In this document: positions 36,241 through 48,836 of the stretch, piece after piece
How positions within the stretch are numbered: position 1 is the stretch's first letter
Layout: each line of letters starts with the position of its first letter
Assembly: GCF_018873765.1 (NCBI RefSeq)
Contig: NC_057926.1
Location: 53,767,378-53,831,377 of the forward strand
DNA: 64,000 bases
Direction: 5' to 3'
Source: Telopea speciosissima
Lineage: Eukaryota > Streptophyta > Magnoliopsida > Proteales > Proteaceae
The notes under the pieces: model-generated
What the model was told of the DNA's origin: nothing
Seen by the model: the letters and a program-made list of their open reading frames with translations, nothing else
The model's database searches: none
Made by a program: the position numbers and the translations under genes

Positions 36241-37939
36241 TTAATATTTAGAGATTTAGAAAATTGAGAATCACATGAACTTTAATGGGAGGGTATTATC
36301 GTAATTTCATAATTAGACATAAAATTCAATGCTAACAAATGAGAGCAAATAGGGTTTTCTCCAACCACCAAGTCCAAAGGAGAGGAGAAAGAATTGGAAA
36401 CATGTGAATTGAGACCTAAACTTGTTATGGTCTGGCATGGGGGAAACCACACCAATCCAAATTCCAAAGCTCCAAGGTGGGTTTGGACTTTAGAAGATAA
36501 CGACATTCAAATATGAATCATGGATGACCTATTGGGGGGGCTGCTGCATCATGATATATGTGTTCCAAAATCCAAATAGATTCTTCACCCAATCACCTTT
36601 GATTGTGGCCATGGAAGGCCAATTCCCACCTCCCAACAAAAGAAGTAAAAAATAAAAACCAAAATAACTTTCTCTACGTTATAATACACACATGCCTTAT
36701 GTGTCTGGTGGAAATCCGATGCAAGATAGCATTTCATCAAACGGACAAGATCGATTTATATACCTTACCGTTCACGTCTGGTGGGGTGTGCATTGGTGGA
36801 TACTTGGTAGACCATCACTCTCATATGTAACAGTCCTGCTTAGTCGTAACTACATACGTAATTTACCACTATCCACACCCGCACACTTTTCTGACAATTT
36901 GGAGGTAATCAAAACTTCAGTTTTTCTCTTTGGATTTTTTTATCATTATTTTATGTCTAATTGAGACCAACTCTGAAATATCGATCTCAACTGTTCAATA
37001 ACTATTAGAGATTTAGAGGGACCTGTGGGACTGTTTTAGGGACATGTGGCACAATTTTGTGTTATCCATTCCTTAAGCTTCTCCATGTATTTTCAAGTTT
37101 CTGACATCATTTAATCGAGATCAGGGTTTTAGCATATGTGTGGTCGACACAGGTATGAATCGCTGTTGATACCGATATTGATAACTATATGGATCAGCTG
37201 TATTAGGCTAACTTCAGGGCAAAAAATAACGTTCTTTACCTAAAAGCATCATATTTTCACCGATACCATATCCCAAATTGGTCAGGTATTGATATTAGGT
37301 TCCATCGATATTGATAAGTATCAGTGGATACCATATTGATATATAACTTCTTGATTGATATGCTAGGTTTACATTAGCGTACAATCAACATTATATGATA
37401 CTTTTGTCTCTTTATAATGATATTTTGTTACGTACTTGATCGATACGCCAAAAGCTCCAGAACTTGATGTAATGCGTTAAATCAAGCTCTTTAATGTATT
37501 ACATACTAGATGTCCAATCTAACGCTCATACACTAGATCGAACCCTGATTTGTAATCTTATATTGGATTGATCAAAATTGGTCAAATCGAAGATCGATAT
37601 CGGCCATGATGGATCCCGAGATATTTCAAATCCTTTCCAAGTTACATGGAATGGTTGGCGAAACGAAAAACCCTTCCAATGCGATACGCATGACAACAGC
37701 ACAAAAGAATGGATTTTAAACCCTACACTTTCTTCGTTCGTGAACTTTACCCTTTTTTAATGGGCAATCGATCTAAGGGATCAACTTGTATGTTTTTTGT
37801 TTTGGGTAAGGAAGGGATCAACTTGTATGCAGGATTGAGTTTGTTGTGGGCCTTCGATTCAGCGGTCTACATCGCTTCTTGATCCATTTCCTTTTTTTTC
37901 AGAGACCAGGTTAGGAACCTTTTGCATTAAACATATAAC

Positions 37940-38102
37940 ATATCTTGGGTTTTTTTTTTGTTGTTTTTTTTTGTGGAATAGTCCTATTCTCTTTTATTCT
38001 AAGAGGAAGAAAAGGTGCAAATCAAGTGGTTTGAACCCGAGACCTCTTGATAGCAATGGACTTTTACGCATCCAACCTACCAAATGCACAGTTGTTCACA
38101 CA
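37940..38102 (-). mobile_element. Probable tRNA-derived SINE
   Basis: On the minus strand the head reads tgtgcatttggtaggttgg (A-box like), and about 30 bp later ggtctcgggttcaaacc (B-box). The body ends in an A-rich tail (ccacaaaaaaaaacaacaaa). No cloverleaf forms that would suggest a functional tRNA. Target duplications are not clear. Confidence 0.55.
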
Positions 38103-38740
38103 TATTTTGTCTTTAAACCGCGATGAATGTTCCATGTAAACAACCAGAATGGCATAGAAATGAACCCAAAAAAGCCCACTTATGTAACAATCTTGAGAGT
38201 AGTACACCTCCGTAAACAGTTAAGCATTGCTAAGCACGCGGATATGAGCATGACTCCAAAGTGGAACCAAGCATTTTGATGGTGACTATGATGATGTTTA
38301 TGGGAGCATGGGATCCTTGAACTCCACTAATCATAGCCACCAAACCAGACTTTTGCAGTCCTTTTACTCTCTCTCTGTCTCTCATAAGTCATTAATTACC
38401 CATCCTTCATTTATATTAAAAAACAAAAAACTTAGGAGAAAGTCATACCTCAAAATAAGTACTAATCTATGTAAATTGATAACAATAAACAAAGTCTATG
38501 GTTCTTTACATCAAATAACCTTTTTTCCCCTAGTTGATTAGAGACACTATACAAACCCAAAAACGAAAATCAGATGATCCTAACCGTTCGATACCCTTTG
38601 AGTCAACAGAAAGTCAAACCTAAAAGTCATCCCAAGTTACCCACTTGACTTGCAAAGAAACTTCTCTCTCTATTTTGGTTGATCCGGTTCATGCGAACGA
38701 TGAATATTTTGATGTGTAGAATGGGGCCCAGTGTTAGGCT

Positions 38741-40354
38741 TTAACAAGCGGCGGAAGGATGTCTGGAGTGGTGGAGGACTGGTGGGGTCTTTGTATTGGG
38801 ATGATGGAAGGACAAGGGAACCATGGCCGTCGAGATTGTGGGGCCCTTGTCGAGTGATAGGGTACTACTCGTGCTCGTCACTCTTTCGCACCTCGGGCAC
38901 ATCGTCAGCGTCGATGCCGGCATGGGCTCGCTACTATGTGGAGACATCACCGTCGGTGGCCCCACCCTCATGGCTCTCAGCTCCTCCACCTCTCTTTGTA
39001 GTCTCCGATTCTCCTCCGTCAGCGATCCGAACCACCTCTTCAGGTACTCGCATTCCATCTCTGTTTGCTTCAACTTTGTCCTGTTTTTGTAATTTTTCCA
39101 TTACATCATCATCATCATCACATAAATGACTAAAATACCCTTATAAACTAATATTCTCAAGTAGAAATTGAATCTGATTCTCAAGCTATTGCAATGGAAG
39201 AATTCCAAGCATCTGATCAACACTGATTCGGATTTCCCATTTTCATTTTTTTGGTCGGAAAAAGGAGACTGGATAGACCAAGACCAGTTTCACAGTCCAG
39301 AGACTTGACTCTGGAGATTCAGAGTTCTGAGAAGAAAAAACAAAAAAATCAAAATTCATACCTGGCTCTGCGGTTTTGAAACCAGACTTCAACTTGCCGT
39401 GGTTTCAGCTTCAACTGTAAAGCCAGAGCTTCTTTTTGCTTCTGCCCATATAAAGACACACATAAAAGTTAGGAACTTTTAAATGAAACGAGAAGAAAAA
39501 GAGGTGATCAAAATTCATGACTAACAGGATTCAGGGTATGGTTTTCTCTGAAGCTTTCTTCAAGAAGACGAGATTGTTCCTTTGTGAGGCGAAGCTTTTT
39601 ACGGGGAGGACCACCGACGCACTCTTCTTCATCCTCTGCGCTTCCCATAATCATCCATTCTTCCTCTGCTCCTGAAGGCACTTGATTTATGTCCAAATCC
39701 CTCATCACGCAACCACCTTCTGTTAAAGTTTTCAATGATCAAAAATTAAACCCATCTCCTAAAAACCCAAAACACAAGATTATAAGGTGAGGAAACATAA
39801 ACTAAGATAACTTGCTGACTCACGTGTGTTTACAGAAACCAAAAAGCTCTGCAAATAGATAAAGAGGATATGAAACAGAAACGAAGAAAGAAAAAGAGAA
39901 GGGGAGCAAAATGCATAAAGAAGACAAAACCGTACTTTCAAATAAACAAAAGGGAAAAGGGAGAATCAGGGGGAGGAGGAGAAGACGAAAATGCGAGAAA
40001 CCCAAGTAAAAATCCAGAGATCCCAGACATGAAAACTCCGGAAAGAGAATAAAGAACCAAAATAGAATATTTAAGGAAAAAGTTAAAAACGAAGGGTTGC
40101 AAAAAAAAAAGTAAAAACATTAACCTCCTTCAAACCTCTAAAAGAATAAGAATAAGAAATTTATTTGGAAGATGCGAGGGCAATCATATAATGACAGAAT
40201 AATGTCAAGATTCTATTTTCTCATAAAAATAATAATGAAATTTTTTATTTCGGATCTCTGGCTTACCAGAAGATGGAATAGATGGGGATGAAGTGAAACC
40301 AGGAACTGATATAGTTAACTCCAAACAAGAAGGGGTTGAAGGTAGAACCGCCAT
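38741..40354 (-). CDS. ATHB-17-like: HD-Zip class II transcription factor, ATHB-17 type, complete
   Basis: A nuclear DNA-binding protein of a family that mainly represses and acts in shade, auxin and stress responses. Four exons: 40354-40267, 39719-39526, 39441-39362, 39080-38741. All splice sites are GT-AG, the phases agree, and the product is 233 aa. The first exon encodes [20 protein letters not shown]; its LELTI is an EAR-like repression motif, as in ATHB-17. The homeodomain spans about residues 67-124 ([10 protein letters not shown] ... [10 protein letters not shown]). It is followed by a zipper with leucines at 134, 141, 148 and 155. The class II C-terminal CPRCE motif is at 182-186. 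[17 protein letters not shown] is typical of the ATHB-17/18 branch. A tiny first exon carrying the repression motif is easy to miss; starting at exon 2 would lose it. Confidence 0.95.
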
Positions 40355-40453
40355 GGAATTGCAGAGAAGAGCTGAAGAATACTAGACCAGAGCAGTCACC
40401 AGAGTCACCAGGACAGAGAGTTGAAATGGGGGAAAGCTACGAATAGGGTGAAG

Positions 40454-40462
40454 ATATAAATA
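40454..40462 (-). promoter_or_regulatory. Probable TATA box of the HD-Zip gene
   Basis: Minus-strand tatttatat, 100 bp upstream of the ATG at 40354, which gives a leader of about 70 nt. Confidence 0.5.
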
Positions 40463-40581
40463 CACGAAGGAGGGAGGGAGAAGAGTGGGAAAGTGGGAAA
40501 CCGATTGGATTTCCCTAGGGTTTTCTTTGACTTGGGTCGTCTTGTCAAAAATAATTAAAACTGTTTGACCGTCAGATGATG

Positions 40582-40591
40582 GACACGTGTC
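40582..40591. promoter_or_regulatory. G-box palindrome upstream of the HD-Zip gene
   Basis: The perfect 10-bp palindrome gacacgtgtc, 228 bp upstream of the ATG. This is a strong bZIP/bHLH (including PIF) site type. Light and PIF control of HD-Zip II genes is known, but control here is inferred. Confidence 0.5.
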
Positions 40592-40875
40592 GAAACAGAT
40601 TGGATTACTGTAGGGGAATAACCGGCAGGTTTCCCATTTAGACGATATTGAGTCGGCTTGTCGGCTTGCAGGTCGGCTAGCGAAATGATTGGGAGTCCAT
40701 AAGATATGAACAAACAAATGAGAAAAGACCATGTGATCATAATCTCAAAAATCTTGCCAAAAGATTCGGTCTAAGAAATCTCATCCAATGTACCTCAGTA
40801 ACATCACGCTCAATGGATCCTCCTCCCTCACCCAAGTGGCCAACCTTAGATTAGGTATCGACATCAACAACGATG

Positions 40876-40975
40876 ATGGACATTGGCACAACGGTAAGGT
40901 TGCTTCATTGCGATCTAGTAGTCATAGGTCTGAATAATAAAGAGTCTCTAAGATAAGTAGGGGTAAGGGTAATAC
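40876..40975 (+). mobile_element. Truncated AU-type SINE
   Basis: The head ggcacaacggtaaggttgc and the text ttcattgcgatctagtagtcat plus taggtctgaat follow the A-box/B-box part of AU SINEs. The body is decayed after gtaggggtaagggtaa. Confidence 0.55.
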
Positions 40976-41043
40976 TGATATTGCATCGATAGTTATTGCT
41001 TATACATTTCAATATGAGCCAGCAGGGTTTTAAAAGGGATTAA

Positions 41044-41255
41044 AATCCTCGGCAATTCCTTTATCTTGCGGAGTGTCTTGTAGTTCGAGCATAAGAGCTC
41101 GACATGTGGAAGATGTTTCATCCAACAGTACAAGCTCGATTAACCTAGTTTTTTTTTTATATAGTTCGACATCGTTGGATGCTGCATCTTCCACTTACTG
41201 AGCTTTCAGGCCCGAACTGCAAAGACACCGCAAGATTAAGGCACTACGAAGGATT
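41044..41255. mobile_element. Fold-back MITE, about 212 bp
   Basis: Left end aatcctcggcaattccttta with tcttgcgg; right-end reverse complement aatccttcgtagtgccttaa with tcttgcgg. Inner arms pair again at gtggaagatg.ttcatccaac / gttggatgctgcatcttccac. Confidence 0.65.
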
Positions 41256-42445
41256 TTTTTTTCTTTAAAAAGCTATAATAGGCCTCTGAATAGGGTTCAG
41301 CCGATTTTGATCTAATTCGGATCAAAATCAATCAGAAACAACACAGAATCGGACAAGTTGAACCTTAGAAAATCTGTACAAGAAAACCAATTCGAAGTGG
41401 CTTGAATCGGAATTGGGATCGGGCTCAGCCGGTTCACTTGATTTGATTCTGTTTTTTAAAATCTTGCCACCGAAAAACCAAAGTTGTTCGCGTGCTCTCT
41501 ACCATCAGATTGGCGCATCCACATAGAACATGATGTGTAGGTTTTGTTTCTTATAACCTCCCTTTTCGTGGTTATAAGTGGTAGTATATCTTAGCCAAAT
41601 CTTCTTGAAATTACTGCTTTAAATACGATCCTATCCACCAGTAATAAAACCATTTCTAACTGCAATGATCTCATTAATATGATATTAATTCTTAAATGGG
41701 AACATTTGAAGTAATTAAAATCTCTCCACTAACACTTTTGACCTTTTATAATTCTATTCTATTAGGTAATTAATGATTAATTTTTAGGTTATCTTTTTGA
41801 GTAATCAAATCTCTCTGCCTCGTCCACCACTGATCTTAGCACGCGCAGATGATCCAATCAGAGGGTTCAGTTCTTGTGCATTTTGTCACTTTGGAAGGTA
41901 AAGCTCAAGGTATTTACCCCAAAAATAAAAAAATGTAAAGTTCATGATCAAGGACTTAGGTATCAGTATCAGTGCCTCTATCGGTCTCGGCCAATACTAA
42001 TACCCATATCGATATGGATCCATCTTATCAAATAGGATCAGATTGTTTTGCCTCTCAAAATGTCAATATTTTGGTTTTTTTGACTATTTTACTCTCCCTT
42101 GTTCTACGATCCATGTAACTGATCCTATTTTGTTATTACTTTCCCCTATTCTAATATGACCGCTACAGTATCAATATTATATCATTGTTGAGTACGGACA
42201 ACATCAATATATATACATCGAATAAAATACCATAAGATACCAATACTGCTACCTAAAACCATGGTAATTAACCAGAAAACTATGCAGTAATGCTGGTCTA
42301 TTTTGACAATTGCTACTAATGATTCAAGAAATATCATTTTCAAGGTGGGAAGTTGACTCCTTCAATTACAAGACCTCTTTAGTCCTTGGTCCTTGCCTAG
42401 CCCTTGGATGGAAGAATGTAACATAACCCAGTCCTTTGACTAGGT

Positions 42446-42471
42446 CAAATTTTTTTTTTTTTTTTTTTTTT
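42446..42471. repeat. Poly(T) tract
   Basis: An uninterrupted T run of about 22-26 bases after 'ggtcaaa'. It may be the tail of an old retroposon, but no head is visible. Confidence 0.85.
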
Positions 42472-43060
42472 CCTCCTACTGAAATACACAGAAATCTTGA
42501 ATTGAATCTAGTGTAACATGCAAAACAAAAAATGGTGGAATTTCTAATGAAATTGATAGCATTACCTTACGCTTTTGTTGTTCCACTATATTCAACCCCA
42601 GGCTTGGGGGTTAAATCACATGATTTGCCATTGTGGCACACAAGTATCTTATCAACACGTAATATTAGAGAGAAAGAATACTACCCGGTCATGGGCTAGG
42701 CGTGGCAACCACGCCTAGACCCAAAGGATTAGGCGCATTTTGTTTTCAAAATAAAAACATAAACAAGCTATTGACCATCAATAAGTTATAACCAACAAGA
42801 ATGATTCAGTTCATAGTGCCAATAATCCAATCTAGAGGGCAAACTTTCCACAACTTTTAGCACATTAAATGATCTACAAGTTAGTATGCAAACAACCAAA
42901 ATCTTTGGAAGATGCATAAACATAGTCCAATATTGACTTATTTCACCAATCCTTAAATTTCAATCCCATCAATCATTTTCATTTTCTTGAAAGAAGAATC
43001 CTTCTCCATACATGTGAGAAGCATTCTTGTATGTTACAAGAGGCAACATTTTTTTTTTTG

Positions 43061-43230
43061 GACTAAGTTTCCCTCCACCTGTAAAGGACGGTTCACCCAC
43101 CATCCTAGGGTTCACAAACCCCTCTTAAAGTTTTTGTTTGTTCCAAAATATCCTCCCAGTACACTTTCCTTCCTCTCCTACCTTGCGATGAATGAGATCC
43201 CATTCACCGTGGATGGAGGAAAACTCGATC
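43061..43230. mobile_element. MITE of the GGACAAAGTTTTCCTCCACC family
   Basis: Left end gactaagtttccctccacc; right end tggatggaggaaaactcgatc. It carries ggttcacccaccatcctagg and gatcccattcaccgtgg, the internal words of the family. Flanked by T runs on both sides, so the target duplication cannot be read. Confidence 0.7.
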
Positions 43231-43520
43231 TTTTTTTTTATTTATTTGGAACAATGTTATCGGTATATCTTCCAATATTCTTTTATTTCTTCAATCCTTT
43301 AATCTTGAGCCATCAGTCAATTTTCTTTGTATATTAAAAAAATTCTATCTCGATCCTTGTAATAAGCAGCCTTATAGTGGGGTTAAAAAAAAATTCATAT
43401 TATAGAAATATTTCCCCATTTTTTGGTTAGGACTCAGCATGCACTTGCAAAATTTCTCTATCACAAGTCTTTAAATGCAATGTTTATCCACATTATTGCA
43501 GCTCTTTCCTATATATAATT

Positions 43521-43697
43521 GGAACGAGTTTCTCTTCACCTACGGTGAATGGGATCCCATTCACTAAGAGCCGGGAGAGGGTGGGAATGAGACTCGGGAG
43601 GGTATTTTGAAACATATTAAAACTCTAGGAACGGTTTGTGAACCCTATGATCGATGGTAGGTGAACCGTCCACTATGACTGGAGGAAAACTTTGTCC
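43521..43697. mobile_element. MITE of the GGACAAAGTTTTCCTCCACC family, inverted copy with perfect 10-bp target duplication
   Basis: Left end ggaacgagtttctcttcacc; right-end reverse complement ggacaaagttttcctccag. The interior runs opposite to 43061-43230 (cacctacggtgaatgggatc first, ggtaggtgaaccgtcc last). The decamer atatataatt is repeated exactly at 43511-43520 and 43698-43707. Confidence 0.8.
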
Positions 43698-45103
43698 ATA
43701 TATAATTTATCTAAAACTTTTTAAGTTTCTTAGCAAAGGAAAAAAAAAATCATTCCAACTGGGGAGCCCTCCATGAAGCCAATTATTCAAAAAATATAAT
43801 TTTCTTGCTTATCATGAAATTGAAGCCTAGATATTCTTTAGACCTTTCTAGCATTATATATAGTTACAATGTTGATCTTATTGTCATTTCCTTTGAAGGT
43901 GGGGGAAAAATGCCAAATCCAAAAAGATATACTAATAATCAATTTGTTAAAGATCGTATGGTTGTGCCAATTTTTGGTAGAGTAACTTTCTAGTTATGAA
44001 CTAATTAGTGGTGGTCCCAATTAATCTCTAATTAATATAACACCTAGCCACTTTTAGGTAATAAACATAGGTTAAGGGAATTCTCATTGAAATTTCATCT
44101 TTGAAATGGTTCATAAGAAGCCAAAAATATGATTATCTTGACTAGTTGTCGTTTACATCTTGAAATTCTTACATAATTCATTTGGGTTTATCATATTTAC
44201 ACTCCTTCAGGTGTCCAATAATTTAGAAGATTATTTTTTTTTTCTCTCTTCATATATAACACACTCCTTCTTTCAATAAACACAAGATAATACTATCTAT
44301 TGATAAAGACATAATAATAAACAAAATTTTAAATTTTCTTTTTTACCCTTACCTTAAAGAACTTTTGAGAATAAGCCAAAGGGTAATCAAAAGAATATTA
44401 CATTTCTTAAATACACCTATAGAAGTGTTATTATTAAAACCTTTATTATTTTTATTTTATATTTTACAATTAAAGTCGTGAAAAAGATTTGGATATATAT
44501 CAACTATGAACATGACTTTATGTTTTTTTCTTTATGTAGAATACTGTAAAATATTACTCAATAATTTTTTACTACGAAAATCATTTTCATCTTTTGATAT
44601 GTTTTGCTCCTTTAACAAAAGTACACGAAAACTTAAAAAATACAATAACTATTAAAATTTTAGGGGAAAAGGAAGAGAGAGAGTGAGCAGACCCAGTTTA
44701 GACTTTAGACTAATTGATTTGGAGTGGTAATACTACTTTGTTAGTCTCAGGTCAAAGATTTCATTTCATTGATCAATTCTATGACCAATGTTTTTTGTAA
44801 AATTTATAAACTAATCAATAGAGACCCCTTGAAACTCAAAAAAAAAAAAAAAAAAAACACACTACACATAATAACAGAAGGGTAAGAAACACACTACACA
44901 TAATAAAATAAGGGTAAGAGATCCTTGCCTGGCCATGTAGCTTCTGCACTAATACGCAGGCCAATGAGAACACACACAAGGTTATTCCAGGATGGGGTGG
45001 TAATTTCTTACACTCCTGTGTCTGAATACAAAAGTCACACGACCAAACAACATTATTTTTTCCATAAAACAAAGAAATGCTGATAATAATGATTAGTTTA
45101 TAT

Positions 45104-45253
45104 TAGGGGTGATGATTTCCAACTCCAAACTAATAACAACTTGATAATGGACCTATAAGAGTCCATTAAATCAACTCGATAAAAGATCAAATCGGATCAG
45201 AATCGATTCGACTTAATCAAAATCGGACCAAATTAATCGATTGACAACCCCTA
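45104..45253. mobile_element. hAT-like MITE, 150 bp
   Basis: Left end taggggtgatgattt, right end aatcgattgacaaccccta. The flanking octamers gtttatat (45096-45103) and atttatat (45254-45261) match at 7 of 8. Confidence 0.7.
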
Positions 45254-45439
45254 ATTTATATCTTTCATTTTTTAAAAATTTATGGGAAAAATTTTCATAC
45301 ACAGGTTGTATGTGAGAGAGTCTCTCACAAAGAGTTGGAAAAATCATAAACCTCCACCCATTAATTAATGATTTGAAACTCCCACCCTCTCACATATACG
45401 GTTTACACGACTTTGTATAAAACTTTCCCAAAATTTTAT

Positions 45440-45612
45440 TTTATTATTATTATTATTTTTTTTTTTTGGAGACAGGAGGGGTATCCGACTTTAGGCCGAT
45501 TAAATCCCCCCTGGGCTTGTACATGACCCCCGTGCTACACACAAACCGGGAGCCTCTTGGCCCTAGTGAGCCTCAGGCGGGTGGCCCCCAAATTTTTTTT
45601 ATTATTATTATT
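45440..45612. repeat. GC-rich insert between (ATT)n runs, possible retroposon
   Basis: A GC-rich block from ggagacaggaggggtatcc to ggcgggtggcccccaa lies in AT-rich DNA. Both sides carry aaatttt..ttattattatta, which may be a target duplication. No RNA polymerase III boxes or frame were recognised. Confidence 0.35.
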
Positions 45613-47762
45613 TTTTAGCTTTCAAAATACCCTACTATTACCCGTCCCTCTCCCTGGTTGGCTATTCTTATGATCTAACCTGGATAGAGAAGGATCGTTT
45701 TAGACATTTTAAGGGGCGGATAACCACGGACCACAACTTAGTAACTGCTCCCTAGCTGCTGTAATCTGTGGGAATTATAACCAACTTTACTGTTACAATC
45801 ACATCAAATAATAATGAACGCTTCACAGAACGGAAGCTGCAATTTAATAAGATGTATGGAAGGATGAACCTGACATTTACTAATATTCTTTTTCTCTACA
45901 TTTCTACCCTGTACGGCTTAAATTATATTTTATTTATTTTAAATGTCACTTTACCCTTTCATCATTCATAGGAATCATTAATTTTTTAGTTGTTTTTTAG
46001 GGACATCTTTATTTTGTCGTCTCACGCAGTCACGCTTGCAGATAAGCAGATTTGCATAACACAACACTGTAGCCTTTTTCTAGTGTTGGTTTTTTTCCAA
46101 ACACACCTTATCCCTCATCCATTTACGGGTTCATTGCAAAGGTTGACCCGGACTATAATCTTTTTAATGGTGGGGTTTCTTAAATTTTGGCCTTTTGGGT
46201 GTCTCTATTGGTCAGTCTCGGTCGGGTATAATCAATTCTCATCAATTATAGGATGGTGGTTGAACCGTCTTTTATGGTGGAGGGAAACTTTGTCTATATT
46301 AAAAAACTTTTGAGTATAAGACAATTGGAGGGAAGAAGTAGGGTACAATCTAGTTTTAACCAACCTTAATTACAATAAGATGTCTCTCTTCATATTTAGT
46401 TGGTCAGTTATCGATTCATAATTAGGGTTTAGTTAGTCAAGCTATAATTAATTTTTAAATGTATTAATAAGGTTTAAATTTATTTTTTAAATGAATTAAT
46501 TAGACTATAAACGTATTATATACAAGTCATAAACCAGTTGATCAAGTTAAAAATAAGCTAGTTTAACACCCCCCCAAAAAAATACAGAATTTTAAAACAA
46601 GATAAGATTATAAACGAGTCATAAATATTTGGTCCTCATCAGTTATTGTGTTGATCGATTCCAATCAGTCACCCATCAAGCTACAATCAAACACCATGAA
46701 CTCCAGAATAATAATTGGTCTAGGCCTAACACCTCATTGTTTACTAACCAATCAATCCGGTTTTGAGGTCGGACCGATCGAACCTGTCAGGTGGGTCAAC
46801 TTTTAAAATCCCTATTTAAATTGATTTTTTTTTTTTTGGGTTAATAAATTGATGAATGTTTGTGATTAGAAAATTGAAAGTGTGGAACGGATGATAGCTC
46901 ATTTGGGGTGTTGAGTCATATACTCGGGGGGACACAACTTCCGAGGACCCGAATGGGTCGGAGCGGACTATCAGAAAGAATGTGGGTTTAGTAGGTCCAC
47001 TTTCATGATTCGGTAAGGAAAACAGTAGATGTGGGGATGCATAGTTGATGACAATGTGGGGAGCATGGTGGGTCCCACTTGTCTCGTCCCAATCTGGGAG
47101 ACGGAGGTTTTGATTCGATCACATTCTGTTCCCTGTAATCACAGTGGTGAACATGTGGGCCCATGTCCGGCCGTCCGGAGTTAGAGGGTCGTTTTAAAAG
47201 TTTTGTCGTGCTTTGATGGACTGCTTATTGGTTGTGGTGACGTTACTCATGATGATACTTATCCACATACTAGAAAGACGTGGCAACCATGCGGGGGTGT
47301 TTCAAGTGGTCCCAATGGCGAGATGAGATGTACATTTACTCTACGCCAGAGTTTAAAAACATGGAATGGGATCCGGAGCGGTCCTGGTCCTCATGGATCG
47401 ACCTTGGAATCGGCATATTCTTGGCATCTTTACATCCAGGATCGGTCTGAGCTGAGTCAGGGAGAATTGAGATCAGCCTTACGACCGGCCTGGGTCAGCC
47501 TTGAAATAGGAGCATTCTAAGCATTTAAGGTATTTTGTAAAGAACTGGCCGAGCTGGATCAGAGAGAATTGGGATCAGGCTCCGCCGATTCTCATTTGGG
47601 TCAGTCGAGAAATCGATTGTTGACTGAACCAATTTGATTCTTAGAACCTTGACACTGCCTCTCTACCTCTCTACTCTCTATCCGAGGGGCAAGTTATTGA
47701 GAAAAAGAGCATCTAAAGGGTATTTTTTGGTAAATACAAACTTCATATGATATATGTGTGCA

Positions 47763-48116
47763 CCGGGGAAAAGAACCTCTCCAACCACCCATCCAACGAT
47801 GGAGACCAAAAAGATCCTGTCCAGCACTCTGCTCGGGCTGCATGTGCAACGGCGGACTGAGTGAGGCACGAAAAGACCGCCTCACCCCTGTTCAGGCAAG
47901 GCGTTTGGGCAGGGGTGAGGCGGTCTTTTCATGCCTCACTCTGTCCAGTGTTGCATGTGCAACTTGGGCAGAGTGCTGGACAAGAGCCAAGTCCCGATGG
48001 AGAGGACTTGGACATGCACATGCATCCCCAGGGATTGACAGGTGTTGGGATGCATGCCCAAGTCCTCCCAGCCGTTGGACGCCCTAGTAGTTGGAGAGGA
48101 TTCAGATCCTGTGCAA
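47763..48116. mobile_element. Large palindromic MITE, two nested hairpins
   Basis: Hairpin 1 pairs gtccagcactctgctcgggc with a right arm ending gggcagagtgctggac, around a core of gaccgcctcacccctg / caggggtgaggcggtc. Hairpin 2 pairs gaggacttggacatgcacat with the right arm gatgcatgcccaagtcctc. Outer ends aacctctccaac and gttggagaggattcag. Flanked by gtgtgca at 47756-47762 and 48117-48123. It belongs to the 9.2/9.6-kb family, enlarged by the second hairpin. Confidence 0.75.
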
Positions 48117-48836
48117 GTGTGCATAGTGTCTACTGTTTGGATCTGGATTAGATTCTTGCGAGCCTAACTAAGATTCATTATTTAGAATTCATTGGTTTGA
48201 ACAAGGAAGAAAATTAGAGAAGGCCGAGAAGTCCTCTAAATGGTAATGTATTTGTGACTAGGGCCAATGAACATGACTTCAGTTCTCCAAGGGAAAAACG
48301 ATTCCACATTAATAGTGTGGTGATGCTTTTCTATGTTCTCTAACATTTTGATGATGATTGTCGTGTGCCTTTGCACTCGGTAACAATTCTCCTAAAATTA
48401 TTGCCCCGTCCCTTGTAAATAAAAAATTCTCTTCCAAATGGATGCCCTTGTGCATCCCTTCATTGGCCCTTGCTCTGATACAAGAACAAGGGTCATACGA
48501 CCGGGCAGCATTCTTCTTTCACTTTGAATTATTATTGTTCGGTTTGTTCCCCATCTCTTCTATATACGCTAAGGTTTTTTGACCTTTGGGAGTTGGTAGT
48601 CTCCCACTCATGCTCCCCACAACAAAATATGGGCACATAAATACTACTGGACCACTACTTGTACAGTGGTGGTCATTGCCCGTTCAATGTATTCGGAGCC
48701 TTCTGAAAATCTGGGTCTGGTGGAGAAAGAAAAGAATTAAAGGTACTTGGTTAGGGTCATTTTCTCATGTTGACCCACACTGAGTTCCAAATGTCAGTTT
48801 TGTCTAGGACACATGGCAAGTAATAAGCATCACATA

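Larger units (their letters stand above)
19600..38740. other. Intergenic region between the PIN and HD-Zip genes
   Basis: About 19 kb without a recognisable host gene. Supported repeats are listed separately. Stretches where I see only AT-rich unique-looking DNA: 21.2-22.5, 22.7-25.1, 25.9-27.9, 28.1-29.3, 29.8-31.9, 32.1-32.8 and 36.3-37.9 kb. Near 31.2-31.4 and 37.1-37.6 kb there are words built on 'gataccgatacc', shared with about 5.4 and 42.0 kb, which suggests an old dispersed repeat. Confidence 0.55.

Noticed and set aside
38030..38100. Possible tRNA gene on the minus strand
   Set aside because: The ggttcaaacc-type B-box is good, but the acceptor and anticodon stems do not form; an A-rich tail follows.
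38823..39129. Plus-strand frames of about 90-130 codons over HD-Zip exon 4
   Set aside because: Antisense readings of the HD-Zip coding exon; no independent motif.
45990..46313. 107-codon plus-strand frame
   Set aside because: Composition is that of random AT-rich DNA with a repeat-derived end (ggtggttgaaccgtc..gaaactttgtc); no recognisable domain.
47203..48151. Frames of about 100 codons near 47-48 kb
   Set aside because: They overlap a palindromic MITE or old repeat DNA; similar-length frames appear on both strands, as expected for a hairpin.
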